NCBI GenBank assembly: GCA_965223245.1
Contig: CBDCVY010000013.1
Span: forward strand, 248,001 to 312,000
DNA: 64,000 bases
Direction of reading: 5' to 3'
Source: CBDCVY01 sp965223245
GTDB taxonomy: Bacteria > Nitrospinota > Nitrospinia > Nitrospinales > Nitrospinaceae
Under the pieces are notes generated by a model. It did no database searches. It was not told where the DNA came from and saw only the letters and a program-made list of their open reading frames with translations. Below are positions 43,576 through 52,785 of this stretch, piece after piece (the first letter of the stretch is position 1; each line of letters begins with the position of its first letter). The position numbers and the translations under genes are program-made.

Positions 43576-44949
43576 ATGCATCTAAAAACTCAATTATATT
43601 ATTTCATAAGAAACAATTTATTTTTTAAGAATTGGTTTGAGTTTTATCAACAAACTTGGAAATATGACTCTGATTCCTGCAAGGATCTCCTCCAAAAATT
43701 ATTGTTTCATGCCCGCGAAAAAGTTCCTTATTACAAGGATAAAATTCCTGAAAATGAAGAAATTGAAAAGATTTTACCTGAAATTCCTGTTTTAAGAAAA
43801 AGTGATATTAGAGAACACTTTGAAAGTTTAAAAAGTCTAGATATCAAAAACCGAAATGTGAGTTTGCAAAGTTCAGGAGGGTCTACGGGAAAACCGATTA
43901 CCTTGATTATTGATAAAGCTTATTCAGAGTGGTTGATTGCATCGGAAAATTATTATTATAAAAAATATATGGGGTTTTTGTTTGCAGAACCCAAAAAGAT
44001 TATTTTGTGGGGCGCTCATAGAGATATTAAACAGTTTCAGGGAATTAGATCCAAGATTTCTCATTATCTAAGTAATACTTCTTTACTAAATGCTTTTGAA
44101 GTATCAGACAAACAGTTTGATGAATTCGTAGAAGCAATTAATACTCAAAAACCCGATTTAATTAGATCTTTTGCGGGGTCTTTATTTTTGTTGGCGGAAT
44201 ACATAAAGAAAAAAAATATAAAAATATTTAAACCAAAATATCTTGGGACTTCTGCTGAAACCTTAAGGCCTTTTATGCGTAAAACTATTGAAGAAGTTTT
44301 TGAAACTCGAGTTAGAGATTATTATGGGAGTAGAGAGGTAGGGATTATTGCAGCGGAGTGTGCTAATGGGAAAATGCATACGTTTCCATTTTTTAACCAT
44401 GTGGAAGTAGTGGATCATCAGGGAATTCCTGTCAAACCGGGAGAGGAAGGATACATTTTAGTTACTGGGGTAAGGAACTACTCTATGCCTTTAATACGTT
44501 ATGAAATTGGGGACATGGCGATTTTGGGAGATTCTTGCAGTTGTGGTGGGTATGGACCCATTCTTGAAACGGTTACAGGCCGAATTTCAGACCACTTTGT
44601 TAAGCAAGATGGCTCTTTGGTGCATGGACAATTTTTTACGAGAATGTTCTATTTCAATAAATGGATTGCTGAGTTCCAAATTCTACAAAAGTCATATGAC
44701 TTAATTGAAATATATTTTGTTCCAAACGCAAATATTGAAGCTTCAGAAACCGAAAAGAAAGAAATCAATGAGAAAATATTGGTCAGAATGGGAAGTAATT
44801 GCCATATAAAATGGATTCAGGTAGAAACGATACCTAAATCCGAATCTGGTAAAAGACTATTTACTCGAAGTTTAATTTTTCACAATCTAGAAAACCAAAA
44901 GTCAAATAAAGACAAATATGAAAATAGCTATAATTGCTCATCACGCTAA
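43576..44949 (+). CDS. PaaK/CapK-like adenylate-forming enzyme, copy 3 of 3, inside the polysaccharide operon
   Basis: Protein of 457 residues, closely similar over its length to the 14963 product. It has the phosphate loop QSSGGSTGKPITL (about 97-109), RDYYGSREVGIIAAEC, PGEEGYILVTGVRNYSMP, the cysteine pair DSCSCGGYGP and the hinge GRISDHF. The C-terminal lobe has a probable catalytic lysine near SESGKRLF. Position between two GT4 genes, overlapping the next by 32 bases, ties it to polysaccharide assembly. The simplest idea is activation of an organic acid used to decorate a sugar. No acyl-carrier protein is nearby, and the acid is unknown. Confidence 0.88.
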   Translation: MHLKTQLYYFIRNNLFFKNWFEFYQQTWKYDSDSCKDLLQKLLFHAREKVPYYKDKIPENEEIEKILPEIPVLRKSDIREHFESLKSLDIKNRNVSLQSSGGSTGKPITLIIDKAYSEWLIASENYYYKKYMGFLFAEPKKIILWGAHRDIKQFQGIRSKISHYLSNTSLLNAFEVSDKQFDEFVEAINTQKPDLIRSFAGSLFLLAEYIKKKNIKIFKPKYLGTSAETLRPFMRKTIEEVFETRVRDYYGSREVGIIAAECANGKMHTFPFFNHVEVVDHQGIPVKPGEEGYILVTGVRNYSMPLIRYEIGDMAILGDSCSCGGYGPILETVTGRISDHFVKQDGSLVHGQFFTRMFYFNKWIAEFQILQKSYDLIEIYFVPNANIEASETEKKEINEKILVRMGSNCHIKWIQVETIPKSESGKRLFTRSLIFHNLENQKSNKDKYENSYNCSSR

Positions 44950-46036
44950 AGATTTACTTAACTTTCAAGGGCATTTTTTAAATGAACTTTTAAGTTTGGG
45001 CCATGAAGTCTATACCTGTCTCCCTAAGTTTTCTTCAGAAATGGAAGCAAAGTATTCTGAATTGGGTCTTAAATATGTACCTTACTCCTTAGAACGAACA
45101 GGTATGAATCCTTTAAACGATGTAAAGACTTATCGCAATCTTTGCCGATTAATGAAAAAAATCCAGCCGGATCTTGTATTCACCACAGCCATTAAACCAA
45201 ATATATATGGATGCTTAGCAGCGAAAAAAGCTGGTGTCCCAAATATTTATACAATGGTGCAAGGGCTTGGGTTTGCATTTCGTAGAACAGGATTTAAAAG
45301 TAAACTTGCTTTTTCTGTAGCCAGAACTATGTATAAAAAGGCTTTGGATAAAAATCGCTCTGTTTTTTTTCTTAATCCGGATGATCTTGGAACTTTTGTA
45401 GATTTAAACCTAATTAAAAAAGATCAGGCGGTTTTAATTAACGGTGTAGGAGTAGATATTGATTATTTTTCACCAGCGCCAATAGTACCTAATCCGCCAA
45501 CATTTTTGTTAATTTCAAGATTGATTCGCGATAAAGGAATTGGTGAGTTTGTAGAGGCGGCTTCTCTTTTAAGGAAAAAATATCCTGAACCTAAGTTTAG
45601 AATTCTTGGACCGCTTGATTCTAATCCTTCGGCCATCTCAGAAAGTCAAATTCAGCAGTGGCATGACCAAGGAATCATTGAGTATTGTGGAGTTACCACT
45701 GATGTGAGGCCTTTTATAGCATCTTCTAACGTTTTTGTTTTACCTACTTACTATAATGAAGGACTTCCTCGATCAATAATTGAAGCGATGGCAATGAGCA
45801 GACCAGTTATTACCACGGATTCGCCAGGCTGTCGAGAAACAGTTGAAGAAGGTTTGAATGGATATTTGATACCTGTTAAAAATACTCAAGCTCTTGCGGA
45901 ATCGATGGAAAAGTTTATTAAAATGCCGGATACCATTCAAACTATGGGAGATGCCAGCCGCAAAATAGCTGTGGACAAATTTGATGTAAATAAGGTGAAT
46001 GCAAAAATTTTAAGTGTTATGGGACTAAAGGAATAA
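44918..46036 (+). CDS. Glycosyltransferase family 4
   Basis: GT-B enzyme of 372 residues. The ATG at 44918 lies inside the end of the preceding adenylating-enzyme gene (32-base overlap). N-terminal features are IAIIAHHAKDLLNFQGHFLN and FTTAIKPNIYGCLAAKKAGV; the second resembles PglA/WbpX-like transferases of N-acetyl-sugar chains. The donor domain has LISRLIRDKGIGEFVEAA and PTYYNEGLPRSIIEAMAMSR (E-x7-E). It is the last gene of the plus-strand polysaccharide block before module B. An N-acetylgalactosaminyl-type activity is a guess from these phrases. Confidence 0.88.
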   Translation: MKIAIIAHHAKDLLNFQGHFLNELLSLGHEVYTCLPKFSSEMEAKYSELGLKYVPYSLERTGMNPLNDVKTYRNLCRLMKKIQPDLVFTTAIKPNIYGCLAAKKAGVPNIYTMVQGLGFAFRRTGFKSKLAFSVARTMYKKALDKNRSVFFLNPDDLGTFVDLNLIKKDQAVLINGVGVDIDYFSPAPIVPNPPTFLLISRLIRDKGIGEFVEAASLLRKKYPEPKFRILGPLDSNPSAISESQIQQWHDQGIIEYCGVTTDVRPFIASSNVFVLPTYYNEGLPRSIIEAMAMSRPVITTDSPGCRETVEEGLNGYLIPVKNTQALAESMEKFIKMPDTIQTMGDASRKIAVDKFDVNKVNAKILSVMGLKE

Positions 46037-46299
46037 GAGCAAAAAAAATTTATGAAGAAAGATACAAAACAAAGAGGGATTGCTTTTCTTCTTTTGACTT
46101 TTGGTGAAAAACAAATGTTTCACTGTTATCAAAAAAAATCTTCTGTTATAATTTATTGATAAAAGGATACTTATTGAATTTATGTTTTGGTCCTATTCGA
46201 TGGTTTGTAATTAATTATAAGGAGAAAGTTTTTTAATAAGTGTGATTTCAATGCAATATCAATTAATAGTTTCCACTTTTATTTCAGTGGGGAGAGTGA

Positions 46300-46983
46300 A
46301 TGAATAAAGTCCAATCTTTTCAAGATTTTTTAGTTAATCAAAGTGCTGAGATTTCAGTTTGGGGATTTTTGGTTAATATTATTTTAGCAACCATTTTTTC
46401 CTTTTTTTTAGCGCAGATGTATATTCGATTTGGAAATGTACTTTCCAATAGAAAAATGTTTTCTAAGAACTTAATTTTTATTTCTATGACCACCATGTTG
46501 GTCATTACGATAGTAAAGTCCTCTTTAGCGCTTTCTTTAGGTTTAGTGGGTGCCCTCTCCATTGTTCGATTCCGAGCGGCAATTAAGGAACCTGAAGAAT
46601 TGGCGTATTTGTTTTTAGCAATTGCAATTGGTCTTGGATTTGGCGCAAATCAGGGACTTATAACTATTCTTGCTTTTTTCATTATTTTGGCTGTCATCCT
46701 GTGGCTAAACTATTCTCATTCCGTAGAAGAAAGCCAAAACCTTCATTTGAGTATTTCTTGTGATACTCAACCCAAACTAGAACTTAATCAATTAATATCT
46801 GAGTTAAAAAAGCATTGTAATAAGGTAGTATTGAAACGATTTGATGAGGATCAGAGTACAATCAATTCTACTTTTTTGGTTGAGTTTAAAGGTGCGAATG
46901 ACTTAGAGGAAGCTAAAAAATCCCTCCAAAAAATTAATGAAGCGGTAAAAGTTACCTACTTGGATTCTCGCGGAGTTTTTTAG
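46300..46983 (+). CDS. DUF4956 membrane protein (module B)
   Basis: Protein of 227 residues, paralogue of the 12070 product. Four probable helices lie in 15-150, and the stretch ALSLGLVGALSIVRFR is identical to that in module A, with IKEPEELAYLF shared too. The cytosolic C-terminal domain (about 150-227) is more divergent. The ATG is preceded by GGGGAGAG. The gene is first in an operon with CotH (one base between stop and ATG) and VTC. A 263-base spacer separates it from the glycosyltransferase gene, so it may have its own promoter. Confidence 0.85.
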   Translation: MNKVQSFQDFLVNQSAEISVWGFLVNIILATIFSFFLAQMYIRFGNVLSNRKMFSKNLIFISMTTMLVITIVKSSLALSLGLVGALSIVRFRAAIKEPEELAYLFLAIAIGLGFGANQGLITILAFFIILAVILWLNYSHSVEESQNLHLSISCDTQPKLELNQLISELKKHCNKVVLKRFDEDQSTINSTFLVEFKGANDLEEAKKSLQKINEAVKVTYLDSRGVF

Positions 46984-46984
46984 A

Positions 46985-49657
46985 ATGTTAATCAAGGATG
47001 AGTATGGATTGACTGGTACTGTCCAAGGATTGGGCCATTTTTTCCTAAAAAGAAAGCTTCTGCTTGGATTGTTTTTGTTAGTTTTTTATACCATTGTTGT
47101 TATTGGTATTTCGTCCTATATGGTTAAGCATGGGTTTTGGGGTACCTTTCTTAAGCCTTGGATAATTAAAAATATAAATGTTCCCATAGATTATTTTAAA
47201 AGCTTTTCTGCGAATCCAGAATCCATAATCTTAGATATAAAGCAAAAAGATATTCTTAGGCTCGCTCATAAAAGAGACGAAGCTATGTCCGCAGGTACTC
47301 TTTACTATTCATCCGAAGAGGATTGGGTTCCCGCAAAATTCACTCATAAAGATAAAACCCTCAAAGTAAAAATCCGATTAAAAGGAACTCGTGCTTCCCA
47401 TTGGGAAGATGAAGAGGTTTGGTCTTATAAGGTAAAAATGAAAAAGACTGATACTTTTATGGGAATGCGCAGATTTGCCCTCCAAGGTCCCCATAATAGG
47501 AACTATTTAAACGAGTGGATTTATCAAAAACTGTTTGGTTACCTAGGTGTTATAAGTCTCCGTTATGACTTTGTAGAAGTGACGGTAAACGGGAAAAAAA
47601 TGCCTGTTTATGCTGTCGAAGAAAATTTTGATAAAAGACTAATTGAAAATAATCAAAGAAGGGAAGGTCCCATTTTTAGGGCAAAAATGATTCCCTTTTT
47701 GACTGATGAGCCGATTGATGTTTATGGAATGAGTAAATATAAAGAAGATGCTTCTGCATTAAAATTAATTCATTCTGTGGAGAGTTTAATGGAGGCTTTT
47801 CGTTTGGGGACGCGGCCTACATCCGAAGTATTTGACATTGAAATGTTGGCTAAAGCATTGGCGGGGATGGACCTTGGGGGCAGCTTTCATTCTGTAAACT
47901 ATTCTAACATTAGGTTTTATTATAATCCGATTACAGGTCGAGTGGAACCTATACCTTATGATAACCAACATATTCAACCCTTAGAGTCAACTCAATTGCT
48001 TGGAGAAGGACATTGGATTTCTCCGGAAACTTATAGAGACATTGGAGGCAAGGTTTATATTGATGGAACCGAGCGGGGCATGCATTGGTTATTTCTATTG
48101 TTTCAGGATCAGGTATTTTACAAAAAATATATTGAAGCCTTGGAAATGATTTCTAAGAAAGAATATTTGGATGGGTTTTTTAATAGTATCCAAGAAGAGC
48201 AAGAAGAAAAGCTAAACACATTGTATAAAAGTTGGCCACAATACAAGTTTAGTGGAAAAAAAGTTATCTATAGTAACCAAGAGTATATTAGAAAAATCTT
48301 ACACCCTGAGAAAACAGCTTTAGCCTATTATGAAGAAATAGACTCAGATTCAAAAATTATTTATTTAAATGTTGCGAACATTCATTCTTTACCCATTGAA
48401 GTCATGGGTGTTTTGATTGCAGATGATGTGGTGTTGAAACCCCTTGGGGAACATATTTTAGTAGCTAAAAGACGTCGTGGAGGACCATTGTTAGCTGGGA
48501 ATACTGATTTAAAGAATGTGTATGAAACTTTATTGACCGGAAGAGATGGGAATTCAAAAATTAAATATCATCGTATTGGTTTTAAGATCCCAGATAATTT
48601 TCAATGGGACCCAGCACAAAAATCAAAATTGAAAATTCAAACTAAAGTGTTTGGAACGAATAATTTGGTTCAAGACTCCATTATTCCTTGGGATAAGCAA
48701 AGTGATTTAATGCGAATGCCTTCTAATGTGGAAAAATTTTCTTTTCTAACAATAGACTCCGAAAAAAAAGTCATTCAATTTAAAAGGGGAAGTTGGGTAT
48801 TAGATTCTGATTTGATAGTACCTTCCGGGTTTCGTTTGGTAGCTGTAAAGGGTACTCAGATTGAACTAACGCAAAAAGCCAAAATAATTACATTTTCTCC
48901 TGTGGAATTCATTGGTTCACAAGATGACCCGGTTGTATTTTTCTCAAAAAATCATGCTGGCCAGGGAATAATCGTTATGAATGCAAAAGATGAATCGATG
49001 GTGCGTCATGCCGAGTTTTCTGGATTATCTAATCCCTTTTTATCTGGATGGTCTGTTACGGGTGCCGTTACTTTTCATGAATCACCTGCGACTTTTATAA
49101 ATGTTAAATTTTTAAACAATAATTCTGAAGATGGACTTAACCTTGTAAGGTCAAAATTCTTTATGGAAGATGTTTTGTTTCAGAGAACTTTATCCGATGC
49201 ATTTGATTCAGATTTTTCGACTGGAAAAATAAAATCCATTACGTTTTTAGATTGTGGAAATGATGGAATTGATATTTCTGGTAGTCAAGTAGAGGTTGAC
49301 CATATTATAGTTAATGGTGCTGGAGATAAAGGGGTTAGTGCTGGCGAAAATAGTCAACTATCAATAAATACTTTGGTGGGCAAAAACGCAAATATTGTTG
49401 TCGCCAGTAAAGATTTATCCAGGGTGAAAATTAAAGAGGCGAAACTGGAAAATTCAAAATTTGGGTTTGCAGCTTTTCAAAAGAAAAGTGAGTTTGGTGC
49501 AGCTTCTATTGATGTTGACCAATTGGAGATGGCCGATATAGAGTTACCCTTTCTCATTGAAAAAGGTTCGTCATTAAAAATAGAGGGCGAGCCAATTCAA
49601 AGTAAGTTTAAGAATATAAAAAAGTTGCTTTATCCTCCGAACCCAGATCAATCTTAA
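46985..49657 (+). CDS. CotH-type secretory kinase fused to a C-terminal beta-helix (module B)
   Basis: Protein of 890 residues, same size and plan as the module A protein. A membrane anchor at about 24-47 (LLLGLFLLVFYTIVVIG) is followed by the extracytoplasmic CotH region: KVKIRLKGTRASHWED, GMRRFALQGPHNRNYL, PVYAVEENFDKRLIE, NYSNIRFYYNPITGRVEPIP and the probable metal aspartate D326 in PYDNQH. The C-terminal beta-helix covers about 600-870 with SEDGLNLVRSKF and SDAFDSDFSTGKIKS, the same turns as in module A. Divergence is greater in the kinase part than in these turns. The substrate is unknown, and the beta-helix may bind polysaccharide or the secreted beta-helix proteins. Confidence 0.85.
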   Translation: MLIKDEYGLTGTVQGLGHFFLKRKLLLGLFLLVFYTIVVIGISSYMVKHGFWGTFLKPWIIKNINVPIDYFKSFSANPESIILDIKQKDILRLAHKRDEAMSAGTLYYSSEEDWVPAKFTHKDKTLKVKIRLKGTRASHWEDEEVWSYKVKMKKTDTFMGMRRFALQGPHNRNYLNEWIYQKLFGYLGVISLRYDFVEVTVNGKKMPVYAVEENFDKRLIENNQRREGPIFRAKMIPFLTDEPIDVYGMSKYKEDASALKLIHSVESLMEAFRLGTRPTSEVFDIEMLAKALAGMDLGGSFHSVNYSNIRFYYNPITGRVEPIPYDNQHIQPLESTQLLGEGHWISPETYRDIGGKVYIDGTERGMHWLFLLFQDQVFYKKYIEALEMISKKEYLDGFFNSIQEEQEEKLNTLYKSWPQYKFSGKKVIYSNQEYIRKILHPEKTALAYYEEIDSDSKIIYLNVANIHSLPIEVMGVLIADDVVLKPLGEHILVAKRRRGGPLLAGNTDLKNVYETLLTGRDGNSKIKYHRIGFKIPDNFQWDPAQKSKLKIQTKVFGTNNLVQDSIIPWDKQSDLMRMPSNVEKFSFLTIDSEKKVIQFKRGSWVLDSDLIVPSGFRLVAVKGTQIELTQKAKIITFSPVEFIGSQDDPVVFFSKNHAGQGIIVMNAKDESMVRHAEFSGLSNPFLSGWSVTGAVTFHESPATFINVKFLNNNSEDGLNLVRSKFFMEDVLFQRTLSDAFDSDFSTGKIKSITFLDCGNDGIDISGSQVEVDHIIVNGAGDKGVSAGENSQLSINTLVGKNANIVVASKDLSRVKIKEAKLENSKFGFAAFQKKSEFGAASIDVDQLEMADIELPFLIEKGSSLKIEGEPIQSKFKNIKKLLYPPNPDQS

Positions 49658-49680
49658 AAGAAAAGTTTACTTGAATTCTT

Positions 49681-50367
49681 ATGGACGGAATCGAATCCTA
49701 TAGATATGAGAGAAAGTTTTTGGTGACTGCCCTTTCTTATGAAGAGCTGAATCAAGCCGTCCTGCTCCACCCTGCCATATTTCAACCTATTTACCAAAAA
49801 CGTTACGTAAATAATATTTATTTTGACAGCCCAGAGTTAACAAGTTTTGTTGACAATGTTGAAGGGGTAGGAAAAAGAACCAAATTTAGGATTCGATGGT
49901 ACGGACCTCTTTCCGGGGAAATTCAAAACCCTGTTTTGGAAATTAAAAATAAAACAGGATTTCTTTGTAGTAAAGAATTATATCCCATAGAAAGGTTTAC
50001 TATAGACGAGGACTTTTCTATAGATAAGGTAATGGAAAGTGTTGAGCGTTCAAAAATACCAAAAAGTATTGTTGCTCAACTAAGTTTATTAGAACCAGTT
50101 TTAATTAATAGGTATTTAAGAAATTATTTTTTATCTGTTGACGGTGATTTTCGAATTACCATTGATAGGGAGTTGAGTTTTTTCCCATTTGATTTGTCTT
50201 ATCCAAAGTTTTTGAATCAAGAAATGAAAGAGCCATTCAGTATTCTGGAACTAAAATACGCTTTAGAAAAAGATGACGAAGCCCAGAAAATTTCAAATGC
50301 TTTTGAATTTCGCCTTACTAAAAGCTCCAAGTATGTTAATGGCGTTTATCGGTTAATGGCAGAGTAG
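49681..50367 (+). CDS. VTC-domain protein, polyphosphate polymerase-like (module B)
   Basis: Protein of 228 residues, paralogue of the 8651 product. Tunnel-fold signatures in order are SYRYERKFLVTA, NNIYFDSPELTSFVDN, RTKFRIRWYG, VLEIKNKTGFLCSKE, NRYLRNYFLSVDGDFRITID, ILELKYAL and SSKYVNGVYRL. Both the acidic and basic strands expected for VTC enzymes are kept, so activity is plausible. It is the last gene of module B, 23 bases after CotH, and converges on the minus-strand epimerase gene. In contrast to module A it does not overlap CotH. Confidence 0.85.
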   Translation: MDGIESYRYERKFLVTALSYEELNQAVLLHPAIFQPIYQKRYVNNIYFDSPELTSFVDNVEGVGKRTKFRIRWYGPLSGEIQNPVLEIKNKTGFLCSKELYPIERFTIDEDFSIDKVMESVERSKIPKSIVAQLSLLEPVLINRYLRNYFLSVDGDFRITIDRELSFFPFDLSYPKFLNQEMKEPFSILELKYALEKDDEAQKISNAFEFRLTKSSKYVNGVYRLMAE

Positions 50368-50420
50368 TTTAAGAACCAGGTTCAACCATTTCGAAACCCA
50401 CTCCTTATAGAATAAATATT

Positions 50421-51338
50421 TTATCTTCCTTGAAAAAATTCATAAGTTTTGGATAACCCTTTTTCCAAAGAATAAGTGGGTTTCCATCCAAACGTAGAAT
50501 TTAATTTTCTATAATCAATAACACTTCGACGCTGCTCACCTTTTCTAGCTGACTCATGCGTCGCTTGAACATTTTTTCCTGAAATTTGGGTAAGATATTT
50601 GCTCAAACAATTGACAGTAGTTTCTTGAGCCGTCCCCACATTAAATACTCCGTGACAATCATCAGAAAGAGCCACATTATTTGCCTGAACTACATCAAAA
50701 ACGGAAACAAAATCACGAGTTTGTTCTCCATCGCCATAAATAATTGGAATTTGGTCCCCGATTAACTTTTGGCAAAAAATGGCTACCACTCCCGCTTCTC
50801 CATGAGGGTCTTGGCGGGGTCCATATACATTGCTGTATCTTAAAACTGCGGTGTTTAAATTGTGGGTTTGATTGTAAAATCGCATGTAGTTTTCTACACT
50901 AAATTTTGCTATTCCATAAGGACTCAGGGGTCGGCAAGGATGCTTTTCGCAGGCAGGAAAATAATCCTGCTCACCATATATAGCTCCGCCTGTAGAAGCA
51001 AAAATAAACTTTTCTACATTGTATTCAACCGCTAGCTTTAATAGTTTCAAACTTCCTATTATATTCACCTCGGCATCAAAAATTGGATCCGAAACTGATT
51101 GGGTAACGGAGATTTGTGCAGCATGGTGATTTATTTTTTCAATGCTTTCATTTTTGAAAATTTCTTCAATTTTTGGATCCAATAAATCCATTTGATAAAA
51201 CTTTGCATCGGGATGAACATTTTCTTTTTTGCCCGACGAAAGATTGTCAAGGATAACAACCTTGTGACCTTTTGAAATATAAGACTCTACAATATGTGAA
51301 CCAATGAAACCGGCCCCCCCGGTAACTAAAATGTTCAT
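50421..51338 (-). CDS. NAD-dependent epimerase, UDP-glucose 4-epimerase-like
   Basis: Extended SDR of 305 residues. The NAD site is ILVTGGAGFIGSHIVE (residues 3-18), with NHHAAQISV, SPYGIAKFSVENY (Tyr-x3-Lys) and RYSNVYGPRQDPHGEAG, phrases common to GalE-like sugar epimerases of archaea and bacteria. The active-site serine/threonine is in ASTGGAIYG. AAGGGA seven bases before the ATG supports the start at 51338. It is 34 bases after the priming transferase gene and forms one operon with it. It should supply UDP-galactose, UDP-GalNAc or a related sugar for the polymer. Confidence 0.85.
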   Translation of the reverse strand: MNILVTGGAGFIGSHIVESYISKGHKVVILDNLSSGKKENVHPDAKFYQMDLLDPKIEEIFKNESIEKINHHAAQISVTQSVSDPIFDAEVNIIGSLKLLKLAVEYNVEKFIFASTGGAIYGEQDYFPACEKHPCRPLSPYGIAKFSVENYMRFYNQTHNLNTAVLRYSNVYGPRQDPHGEAGVVAIFCQKLIGDQIPIIYGDGEQTRDFVSVFDVVQANNVALSDDCHGVFNVGTAQETTVNCLSKYLTQISGKNVQATHESARKGEQRRSVIDYRKLNSTFGWKPTYSLEKGLSKTYEFFQGR

Positions 51339-51372
51339 ACGTGTCCCTTAGAAAAAATTAAACTTTGATGAT

Positions 51373-52785
51373 TTATCTACCTTTACCAAAAACCATAAGA
51401 TGTGCTGTTTTTAATAGTATAGCGGCATCAAGTTTAAAAGAGTAGTGTCGAATATAATAGAGATCATATTCGAACTTTTTGATCGCATCGTTAAAGTCAA
51501 ACCCGTAGTTAAAGTTTACTTGAGACCAACCGGTAATCCCTGGTTTTACAAGATGTCTAAACCGGTAACATGGGAATTGACTTTCGTAAGCTTGGGTCAA
51601 TTGGTGCTGCTCAGGCCTTGGTCCAATAATACTCATATCTCCCTTAAACACATTCCATATTTGAGGAATTTCATCCAGGTGAGAAGCACGTAGCCATTTT
51701 CCTAATTTAGTGATTCGATTATCATTAGAATTAGTGCAAGCATCTCCGTGATTTTCTCTTTGAACCATGGTTCGATATTTATAAACTTGGAAAGGTTGAT
51801 TGTTTTTGCCGGTCCGTGCTTGTTTAAAAATTGCTGGACCCTTGCCTTCTAACTTAATCAAAGCCGGAATAATCAAAAACAAAGGACTCATTATTATTAA
51901 ACTTATAGAAGCAATAGTAATGTCAATTAAACGTTTGATATTCTCGAAAATGGGTTGTCTGGCAAATTGAAAGCCAGGACCTAATAATAATTGAGGATGC
52001 ATTATTGATGCAGGGACTCTTTTAAAATATTCTTCGTAGAATTTATCTACACTTAGAATAGGAACTTGACCAAAGTGACACTCAATCAGTTTTTCAACCA
52101 TTTCCTTAGGCATTCCTCTTCGGTCAGCAGCTAAAACAACCGCATCATGCATACCATTTAGGTTTTCTAACTGCCAAAGAGGATCCCCTTCCACAATAGG
52201 AGAATCCGTATCTTTTTGAGAAAGCCGTTCTCCGACCTTTTCTAAATTTATTTCAACAAATCGTAAACCTTGTCTCAGTTTAGATTCCAGGCAATCTTGA
52301 TAGATTGTTTGTGCTACCGGACCAGAACCCAAGATAAGTAATTTTCTTCCATCTAAAAACTTATTTGCCCATCTTGATAATGATCTCCTATAAAGAAGCG
52401 AAAGAGGTAGAAAAGTCAAAAAGACTAATGGCAAAATTCCGCGCCCAAGATTATTAGCCGGTTGCATTGCAAAGATGTAAACAACCGATACTGTTAGAAT
52501 CGCCGCTGATACTAGAGCAATTACATGCTCGCTGGCGTACTCTAAGCTTAATAAATCTCGTTTAGGAGAATATCCGTCAATTATATAAAGTGCTAAAAAA
52601 GTAAACCCAAATGGGATCAACCATTGAATTCCCATAGAGGTAGAAATATCTAAATTTTCAAAACGAAATAGATTGAAAACAAGAAAGAGTAACCAAAGAC
52701 TCAGTGCATCTAATAATACAAAGGTGGTAACAATTCCTTTTTTGAAGGCCATATGTTTTTTTGATTGCATAGGTGTCGTCATCAT
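51373..52785 (-). CDS. WbaP/WcaJ-type priming glycosyltransferase (polyprenyl glycosylphosphotransferase)
   Basis: Inner-membrane enzyme of 470 residues that transfers a sugar-1-phosphate to undecaprenyl phosphate to begin the repeat unit. Helices lie at about 15-125, a CoA-binding-like middle domain spans 145-260, a re-entrant helix falls at about 290-312 (DITIASISLIIMSPLFLII), and the catalytic domain follows with KQARTGKNNQPFQVYKYRTM, HLDEIPQIWNVFKGDMSIIG, PRPE and PGITGWSQVN. Full length and intact motifs. It is on the opposite strand from the main glycosyltransferase block but completes it. Sugar choice, glucose, galactose or other, is undetermined. Confidence 0.92.
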   Translation of the reverse strand: MMTTPMQSKKHMAFKKGIVTTFVLLDALSLWLLFLVFNLFRFENLDISTSMGIQWLIPFGFTFLALYIIDGYSPKRDLLSLEYASEHVIALVSAAILTVSVVYIFAMQPANNLGRGILPLVFLTFLPLSLLYRRSLSRWANKFLDGRKLLILGSGPVAQTIYQDCLESKLRQGLRFVEINLEKVGERLSQKDTDSPIVEGDPLWQLENLNGMHDAVVLAADRRGMPKEMVEKLIECHFGQVPILSVDKFYEEYFKRVPASIMHPQLLLGPGFQFARQPIFENIKRLIDITIASISLIIMSPLFLIIPALIKLEGKGPAIFKQARTGKNNQPFQVYKYRTMVQRENHGDACTNSNDNRITKLGKWLRASHLDEIPQIWNVFKGDMSIIGPRPEQHQLTQAYESQFPCYRFRHLVKPGITGWSQVNFNYGFDFNDAIKKFEYDLYYIRHYSFKLDAAILLKTAHLMVFGKGR

